From Topomyia yanbarensis (Eukaryota; Arthropoda; Insecta; Diptera; Culicidae), in assembly GCF_030247195.1 (NCBI RefSeq), contig NC_080672.1:11780001-11844000 (forward strand): a DNA stretch of 64,000 nt, written 5' to 3'. This document shows positions 57,496 through 64,000 of this stretch, one piece after another. How positions within the stretch are numbered: position 1 is the first letter of the stretch; each line of letters starts with the position of its first letter. The notes beneath the pieces are model-generated. The model did not search any database and had not been told where the DNA came from. It was given only the letters and a program-made list of their open reading frames with translations. The position numbers and the translations under genes are program-made.

Positions 57496-59387
57496 TATTG
57501 ATCTCGGTGGTTCAAGGAGTGTAGTTAAACTTCTACAACAAAGCGATTACTCGAATTTATCAGTTTGGATTTTCTCTTACAATCGTTTACACTGATTTCA
57601 AAATCTTTCAACTCCCGTTCCATTTTAGGTTTTGACCCGGCGCAACTCCTTGCAAGCTGGTTCTACTATATAAATATTCGGTGAGGTGACCGTCTGGTGT
57701 AAAGTGCTCAAACCGAATGTAATTTTGTTTTACGATTTTGTAGCCCCTGACTGCTCAGGGTATAGAATCTAAATTTGGAAAAGATCAATAAGGGCTTGTA
57801 AACCTCTTCACCAGTAGGTACGCACCAGGAGAGTAATTACTCATCAAGCGGGAGCTCACACACGCTTACCCCGTTAATAGAAATCAATCCTAAAGAGAAC
57901 TGCCAACCAAATCTCACAACTAGGGATGCTCAAAAGCTACGCTTTTCGATGTTTTCTGAAAGACAACCAGGGCGAGGCCTTAAGACTCCTTTCGAGTCCG
58001 GAATTAGCGAACAAGAGACACGTGTAACAAGTACGATAAAAATGGCTACTATTTGTAAGAGACCTACTACACTTTCATGCTTATACAATTTATTACTACA
58101 GGGCCATTTAACACTGACGTCACAGGCTATACTTGCGGTATCATGTTTAACCGGGTTCCGTTGAAGGCTCCGTCTACCGATTACTCAGCCTACTGTGTCG
58201 AAGACTGGTGTAAACGGGCATCCTGGAAGTCCGCCGATTGGTCGTTACTGCTACCACTGCTTACTGTTCGCCTTCTCTGCGCCGGCTCGGCACGTCGCCT
58301 GCGGAATGAGGCCACCACGATATGGTGCTAGTAAATGCGTCCACTGGTAGTTTCGCTGCTCGCCTTCGCTGCGCCTTCTCGGCTAGTCACCTGCGGACTG
58401 AAGACACCACGACATGGTGCGTTAATCGGCTTCTCCACTGATATGCTCAATATTCGCCTTCGCTGCGCCTTCTCGGCTAATTCGGACGCAGTAGCTTTCC
58501 TGTAATTTTCTGTTCGGGACCTTTCGGATGAAGCAAGCTGGAGTGAAGTGATCGGGAAGTGCTTTTATTCTCCTCTTGACCGTCGAGTCACGTGTAGCTG
58601 ACCTGAGAAAGAGGTGGTGTCTGGAAATGGTTCTAGACCCGACAAAAAAAGGTCCGCTGGACCTATCCAGCGTGATTAGCACATGTGACGTCAATCATAT
58701 ATTTCCCTATGACCCCGTACTATCTATATTAGCTTAATTACCTTTATCTGTTTGGTTTTCTGGCACTAATCTATAATTTTTACCACATATTTTAATCGTT
58801 TAACGCTAAGAGAAAATTGTTTTAATTATTTACGCCGAACATTTTAGATTAAATTTTATAATTTATTTTTATAACTACTTTTCTATACCTTACTAATCTT
58901 TACCACTAGCGCACTATCTTTTCTTCTTCCGCGCTCCTTTCTAACTACCTCCTACAGTGTCGTAACCACTTCACATCGCACAACTTTACTTCAATTTCAC
59001 CGAAATATTTAACTACCGACGCGCACTGCTACTCCCTTGCGTTGTCCAGAACAGAAAAGAAAGAAAAAAGCGATACGTCGAGCTAATATGCGAACGTTGT
59101 GAGAAGGAGGCCGAAACGAAGCCGAATCGTCCCGAACTGTGACATTTCTCCCGTTTGGCTGGCACCCCTCTTTCCTGTTGACCTATTTATTAACTGGTTA
59201 CCAACCTCGAAATCGGGAGTGTTATTTTTTTCCCAGCTCAAACCGCTGTAAATAAAGACCAACCGTAGTGAGTACCTGACTGGCTACGGGTAGTCCCTCT
59301 AGGTGTGGGTGAGTTCCTTACACTCGTTTGGCATACATGGGATAAAAGGGGTAAAACGCATCTTGTGGCAAAGTCACTGACTGACTG
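57496..59387. other. Unassigned repeat-like region
   Basis: No gene recognised. It contains the ~92-bp tandem array listed separately and, at 59140-59290, LTR-like words (TGTGACATTTCTCCC, AATAAAGACC), but no paired LTRs were found. Strand and class of any element here are undetermined. Confidence 0.35.
58262..58475. repeat. ~92-bp tandem repeat, about three units
   Basis: CGCCTTCGCTGCGCCTTCTC (first unit CGCCTTCTCTGCGCCGGCTC) followed by GGCTAGTCACCTGCGGA and CACCACGACATGGTGC recurs at ~58268, 58362 and 58453. Spacings are 94 and 91 bp. GC content is well above the flanks. No frame is conserved across units. Confidence 0.7.
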
Positions 59388-59597
59388 TGTAATGTAAAGA
59401 TTTATTTATACATCCATTATGTACGAAAAAAGCATTTTTCAGTCACGCAGAGCCACACGAGCGTTCCAAGAATAGACGTCCAACCATTTTCACGTCGTGG
59501 AGCGCCACGACGGTCATGATAACTCTTGATACAATTGTCTGAAACAGGAAATTCAGTAAGATTTATTAAACTTAGACTTGTAGTTCCTCGATGAACT

Positions 59598-59623
59598 AAA
59601 AATGATGATGATGATGATGATGT
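59598..59623. repeat. (ATG)n microsatellite
   Basis: About eight ATG/TGA triplet repeats. It produces a serine run in the minus-strand frame 59417-59701, which is not otherwise supported as a gene. Confidence 0.9.
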
Positions 59624-59840
59624 AGTGAACCCACCATCAGTGCAAGGGCTACGCCAGTGGCTGCAGTTGCTTTTAACAGTAAAGCCATATGTTGCTAGCA
59701 AACGACTTTCACTTTATCGCTGTATGAAGGACCAAAAAGAATTGGATCCATAAGCAGAAGTTCTTGTGCGCACTCCACAGGGACTAAAAATCTCCTTCCA
59801 ACAATAAAATCCAGACGTTTGAATAGCGGCATTTGCAGTA

Positions 59841-60261
59841 CTTGTTAACAGAGTTAAAAATATTCAAATTCATTGAATGAAAATTGATTATTTTCAGCCG
59901 CATTCTCTTTCAATATTCAGTGACGCAGCTGAAAACGTCAAACGAACAAACCACCCATTCATCCATGCATATTTTCATTCGTCTCCGATTATTACACGAA
60001 GCGACCGTGCAGCAACGAATCAAACGCTTCAAAGTAGGCCCTGGCACAATGTAAGCGACGATGATTGTTGTTTCATATGCTTACCGGCATTTGAAAACGT
60101 TTTCTTAGATAATTAGTGAAATGAATATATTGTACGATATTCAACTGAATGAATAACATGAATATTTGAAGGAATATTTTTTCTATTCACCGCGAGTCGC
60201 ATCAGGTTCATTTTCAGCCGTAAAAAAAGAGCTTCGATTATTTTTAACTCTGCTTGTTAAA
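59841..60261. repeat. MITE (CTTGTTAACAGAGTTAAAAA ends)
   Basis: Left CTTGTTAACAGAGTTAAAAAT and right complement ATTTTTAACTCTGCTTGTTAA. Inverted similarity continues inward around TTTTCAGCCGCATTC / CATTTTCAGCCG only weakly. It lies between the inverted repeats at 59388 and 60745. Confidence 0.65.
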
Positions 60262-60779
60262 GCACTGCCTGATGATTTGTGTAAGAAGATCGCGTCAAAC
60301 TTACTGTGCCATGATAGATAAGAATATTAACAACTACGTAATTCCGAAGAATTATGGATTAGGAAGTATTATCTTCTGACTAGACACAGGCGATCCACGT
60401 ACCCTAATCCATGACACAGTTCGTATGATGCCCTGATGCACCCGTTCTGCCCAAATAATGAAATAAATAAACATCACAAAAATACGTATAAATATAGTTC
60501 AAATAGTGAACATTAAAGTAATTAAATGCGTATTTTCTTTTCGTATTGTAGTGGGCAGAAAAATCGACTTCTTTTTTATTCGCTTAATTGTTAGAATTGA
60601 ACCTCTAGAATAGTCTCCCGCAATATCGGTGGCAATGCTTTGACGTCTGCTCTTGGAACGCTCGTTTGTGTGGCTCTGCGTGACTGAAAATATTATTTTT
60701 CTGGTACACATTGAATGTATAAATAAATCTTGACATTACACAGAAGCTCCAAAGAAATGGGGTTTCGGGTGCGCCTGCC

Positions 60780-62045
60780 GAAATCAAGCATTACCCAAGC
60801 AAACCAGCAGACTGCTGAGGCAAAAATCGAAATGCTCTCCTAAATCGTAAAAAGCAAGGGCAACGTGCACAAATGGATCAAGGATCTAGTGATTAGCATC
60901 AAATCCGCCGTAGCAGCGAACAGATAGAGCTGAAACGCCCAAAAGACTACAGAGATAGCAAAAGCGGAATATGAGACGCCGAAGGGTGACCAGTATTCTC
61001 GCACTGTGAAAAGAGTAAGGGAAACACCAGGAGAGGAGGAGGAACCGAAGAAGCCCAAGAAGAAAGACGGCGAAACAGCCAACAAAAGGAGAGTGAATAA
61101 CGAACCGAAAAACCGTAGAAGTGCGACGGAAAAAAACCAATAAAGGGATGGAAAGAAGAAATAAAACCCCCGTTCGTGTCAGTAAAGGTATAGGGGAGAC
61201 GCTCTAGCTGTCAAACTAGACGACGGTGTGGCATACGCTTCGATACTCAAGCGGGTGAGGAAGGATCCCAAGCTGAATGAGCTGAGGAAGAACCAGGCGC
61301 ACTCTAAAAGGTGAGAACTGAAAACAGATTCATTCATCAAGAGCTCGACCTATTGGAAACTCAGGGTTGAAGCGGTGGGAGGAGAAGCGAACCTGAGAGC
61401 TGTAGTTCAGGAAGCAGTAGTTGAGTGCAGGAATTGCGATTGATCCCTAGAGCCAGTAAACAAAAGGAGAGGTGTTTCAAGAAACTGTGCAGAAAATGTG
61501 GAGAGAATGGACACATTGCTAGAGACTGTACAAAGTAACCGTAGTGCACAAAGGACGGTTGAAAGGACCACATGACGGAAGGCTTCTTATATCTGGAGTA
61601 CAAAACGGCGAAGACAGGCCAATGATGATGAAGATGACCCAGCTTAATCCCAATCATTGGGACATTGCGCAGTGGCAGTCAATAACAGAAACGAAGTGCG
61701 ACGTTGCAATTATTGCAGAGCCGTACCGTGTTCCTCCCGTTAACGGTAACTGGGTGGTGGAAACCGTAGGGATGGCGGCAATTCAAGTGATGGGCGGTTT
61801 ACCTGTCCAAGAGGTGGAGGATAGCACACAAAAAGGTCGAGGAATTCACAGCAGCGTAGATCCATCGCCGTGGATAATCCGACCAAATCGTGACACAATT
61901 CACTCACAAAATAGACATAGCTACCGAGAGAAATTCCGCTGCCTGGGAACTCTCAGTAGGAGTAGGGTAGTTCACCGACAAAGCAAAAATATACTGGCTT
62001 ATCACTACCCCGGGGAATTCGGCCTTATACTCACTACTCTATAGC
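60780..62045 (+). pseudogene. R1-clade LINE remnant (ORF1 end and endonuclease start)
   Basis: ORF1 debris: VKLDDGVAYASILKRVRKD (~61205-61270) and a zinc knuckle LCRKCGENGHIARDCTK (C-x2-C-x4-H-x4-C, ~61480-61540) before a stop. ORF2 then starts in 61544-62044 with MTQLNPNHWDIAQWQS, CDVAIIAEPYRVPPVNGNWV and AAIQVMGGLPVQEVE, the N-terminal endonuclease of R1-type elements (AEPYR is diagnostic). The rest of ORF2 is missing. Several stops and a frameshift separate the parts. Confidence 0.85.
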
Positions 62046-62169
62046 CGATGCGATGTGATATCCGGAAATATTATTGAATGACATCTTAAGAGCACACAAT
62101 CCTATGAAAAGGGTGACTGTCAGGTAATCATTCACAGGTATACATATTAAGTATACCTATTACATGAGG

Positions 62170-62275
62170 TAATGGTCAAAGAGTAGGTAAGCGACTCCCC
62201 ACAAAAGGGACCGTGTCTGTCAAAGGCCACGGGCTCGGCATCAACCCACCCCATCTCAGCAATAAAAAAAAACAT
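62170..62275 (+). repeat. LINE 3' UTR tail with poly(A)
   Basis: GACCGTGTCTGTCAAAGGCC, ACGGGCTCGGCATCAACCC and an A10 run after CAGCAATAA at ~62270. It is probably the 3' end of the R1-type element just upstream, brought close by internal deletion of ORF2. Confidence 0.55.
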
Positions 62276-62592
62276 GTGCCTGTCCCAAACGTTTTGATAG
62301 CCCCAATAAATCAGCGATCACCTACCAGTTGATAATAAGAAACAACAGCCATCATTCTAGCACCTTATACTATACTAATAAATTGATAGTAACGATTGCT
62401 TTTGAACATTGAAAAATCGGTCGATAAAATTACTGGGTACAGTAAAGGGTTAAGCATCGTCCATACATATGTAGTGACACCCCATCAACAACTGTCACCA
62501 TGATGCGCGTGATGATACACAATAAACAAGAGAGCCATATTTTAAAGACTTTAAAAATAAGTGCTAGGTTTGTGTGTAATAATCATTCACAA

Positions 62593-63500
62593 ATGGCACC
62601 GATAAAGGCGGCATTGATAGACCTGAGTGGAACTTTGCATGTTGATGATCAACCGACGGAAGGAGCAGTGGATGCGTTGAAAAAGTATTGTCTTATCGCA
62701 ACTAGAACTATCCCCGAACAAATCCATACCTAGAATAATATTTCAGGCTGCGAAACCTAGGAATCACGGTGAAGTTCGTAACCAACACGACCACAGAAAG
62801 CGTATCTTCGCTTTACGCTCGACTAGTAAATATTGGATTTCAACTAGAACTAAGCGAAATTTGCAGTTCCCTTACCGCAGCTTCCAACTATGTGCAAAGC
62901 AACGGATTAAACCCGTACTACATTGTAACTGAGGATGCAAGGCAAGATTTTCCACCATCGGATACCTCCCGCGGATATGATGCTGTCGTAGTTGGACTGG
63001 CCCCAGAACGATTCACCTACGAGTACATCGATGAAGCGTTCCGGATCTTACATCAAAGCAAAGGCACAGCTCGGTTGGTAGCGATACACGAGGGAAAATA
63101 TTACATGACAAAGAAGGGAATTTCTATCGGTCCGGGCTGTTTTGTGAAAGGTCTGGAGTACAGTGCCGGAGTTAAAAGTGTTTGCGTTGGAAAACCTAAT
63201 GAGTACTTTTTCCGATCCGCTCTACCAAAAGGACTGACGCCGGAGGAATGCATCATGATTGGCGACGTGAGAATCGCTGTTTTTTTAGGAAGATAACTTA
63301 TTTTTATAAATTCTTCCGCTTTACAGGACCCAAATGATGACTGCCTAGGTGCTATGGCAATCGGTATGCAAGGATATCTTGTAGAAACCGGTAAATATCA
63401 ACCTGAGCTATACGAAGAAGATTCTTGTCCTAAAGCTGACGGCATTTTCAAGAACTTTTGCTCGGTGGTCGATCACATCGCTAAAACCCTCAATCCCTAG
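62593..63500 (+). CDS. HDHD2: HAD-like hydrolase, HDHD2 family
   Basis: A haloacid-dehalogenase-superfamily phosphatase of the HDHD2/LHPP group; physiological substrate not established. Exons 62593-62684, 62747-63266, 63327-63500 (GT-AG introns, 60-62 bp) give 261 residues, close to the ~259 of vertebrate HDHD2. HAD motif I is DLSGT (residues ~10-14; as in relatives, Ser stands in the usual DxDGT). Motif II is FVTNTTT, followed by the C2-cap segment (YDAVVVGLAPERFTYE), Lys of VGKP as motif III, and IGDDPNDD spanning the last splice as motif IV. The ATG at 62593 is chosen because it gives the family N-terminus (MAPIKAALIDLSGTLH). An in-frame ATG at 62500 would add 31 mostly basic residues, conceivably a targeting peptide. 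The gene converges with MOF, stop to stop ~180 bp. Confidence 0.93.
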
Positions 63501-63546
63501 GAATTCTTTCAAATGGTCGAATCTTTGTCATAGTAGTTTGATAGTC

Positions 63547-63552
63547 AATAAA
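63547..63552 (+). terminator. Poly(A) signal of the HDHD2-like gene
   Basis: AATAAA 47 bp after the stop codon, well placed for cleavage before the convergent MOF 3' end. A second AATAAA (63590) may also serve. Confidence 0.75.
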
Positions 63553-63680
63553 ATGTATTCCGTAAAACGATACTCGATCTTATCCCAAAAATAAACGCAA
63601 ACTTCTCAAATACTTATTTGTGAAATATCAAAAAATATAGAGGTAAGCGATACATACATACTTGAAATTTGCGTCAATAC

Positions 63681-64000
63681 TTAGGCTTTCTTGATTTGCT
63701 TCACCGGAATGGATCGTTTTGGTGGGGCCCACTTGAGATACGCCGAATCGATCATTAGCTTGGGTTTCTTAAACTGCGGCAACTGAAGATGTTCCTGGAC
63801 CGCCTTCGATGTAACACAGATGACATGCTGTCCCTTCCAGTATTTTACCATCTTCATTGACTGTAGTGTGTAAATTATGTCATCCTGAGTGATTCCGGAC
63901 AGTTCGCTTAGTTCTTTAATCGTAGTAGTGCGATATTCTTTCATTAGTTCGAGTAAAGTGTAAGCCCAGTAGCTTCGATAACTGAGCCGTCCCAAATCAG
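63681..64000 (-). CDS. KAT8: MYST histone acetyltransferase MOF/KAT8, C-terminal exon (partial)
   Basis: MOF acetylates histone H4 Lys16 and acts in the MSL and NSL complexes (dosage compensation in flies, housekeeping promoters elsewhere). The visible part is the C-terminal ~105 residues: [20 protein letters not shown], the winged-helix-like [18 protein letters not shown], then [20 protein letters not shown] and [22 protein letters not shown] and LKWAPPK fit MOF and not TIP60, which has INYYKGQY and a different end. The acetyl-CoA binding and catalytic part lies beyond the right edge. Stop at 63681-63683. Confidence 0.92.
   Translation of the reverse strand, partial: DLGRLSYRSYWAYTLLELMKEYRTTTIKELSELSGITQDDIIYTLQSMKMVKYWKGQHVICVTSKAVQEHLQLPQFKKPKLMIDSAYLKWAPPKRSIPVKQIKKA

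Larger units (their letters stand above)
59388..60745. repeat. Inverted pair of ~105-bp repeats, ~1.36 kb apart
   Basis: 59388-59490 and the reverse complement of 60636-60745 share CTGTGTAATGT, AAGATTTATTTATACAT, TTTTCAGTCACGCAGAGCCA and GAGCGTTCCAAGA. Read outward each ends with TATAAATAAATCTT, a possible poly(A) signal context, so these may be two 3' ends of one retroposon family in opposite orientation. They could equally be terminal arms of one element. Confidence 0.65.

Noticed and set aside
59417..59701. 94-codon minus-strand frame with a Ser run
   Set aside because: The Ser run is the (ATG)n microsatellite and the C-terminal half is the repeated sequence also found at 60636-60745.
1..64000. 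Possible endogenous viral element
   Set aside because: I looked for viral polymerase, glycoprotein or nucleoprotein signatures in the longer frames; all recognisable coding debris belongs to retrotransposons or DNA transposons.
1..64000. tRNA, rRNA or CRISPR features
   Set aside because: No cloverleaf with proper A/B boxes was found; tandem arrays are minisatellites without a spacer-repeat structure.

Overview
The window looks like the genome of a culicine mosquito, most probably Aedes or a close relative. The evidence is intron-containing insect genes, an AT-rich background, and very dense transposable elements of types known from Aedes: JAM1-like RTE LINEs, an ITmD37E mariner remnant, I-, R1- and CR1-clade LINEs, copia, and many MITEs. 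The genus is an inference. Nothing here is bacterial, and I found no operon, CRISPR array, rRNA or convincing tRNA.

Host genes take up only about 12 kb. On the minus strand are MED1, a Mediator subunit (coding 18749-22645, 5' UTR exon near 23000-23350), and an uncharacterised type I membrane protein with Ig-like domains (49001-51019). On the plus strand is a short insect-type GNPTAB (GlcNAc-1-phosphotransferase alpha/beta, Stealth family; 33075-35237) whose four coding exons could be joined in frame. At the right edge an HDHD2-like HAD phosphatase (62593-63500, plus) converges with the 3' end of a MOF/KAT8 MYST acetyltransferase (minus, cut by the window edge). These genes do not obviously share a pathway; they are ordinary housekeeping and secretory-pathway genes in a sea of repeats.

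Layout: 1-7600 holds old MITEs and a large fold-back element. 7600-13640 holds inverted minisatellite arms around a dead MULE-type transposase, with a second minisatellite-armed element inside. 13642-18570 holds a copia remnant abutting an RTE remnant that ends in another minisatellite array. Next comes MED1. 25184-27636 is a nest of TA-flanked elements around a GC-rich block, and 27877-31504 is a nest of MITEs whose outer family makes 5-bp duplications. Then come an intact CCHC (gag-like) ORF and GNPTAB. 36840-46569 holds two MITEs, a CR1-like LINE (minus) and an I-clade LINE (plus) that is itself interrupted. A histone H2A pseudogene follows, then the Ig-like gene, and 52570-62280 holds LINE fragments, a hAT MITE and other repeats up to HDHD2.

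The most novel material is the repeat architecture. One ~1.6 kb element (10899-12481) has ends built from a TTTGGCATAA-type minisatellite and is flanked by a 7-bp duplication. Arms of a second minisatellite (CCCAGAAA-type) lie on either side of a MULE transposase remnant. Together they suggest a Foldback/NOF-like Mutator lineage in mosquitoes. All splice sites and boundaries were read by eye; no search or alignment program was run.
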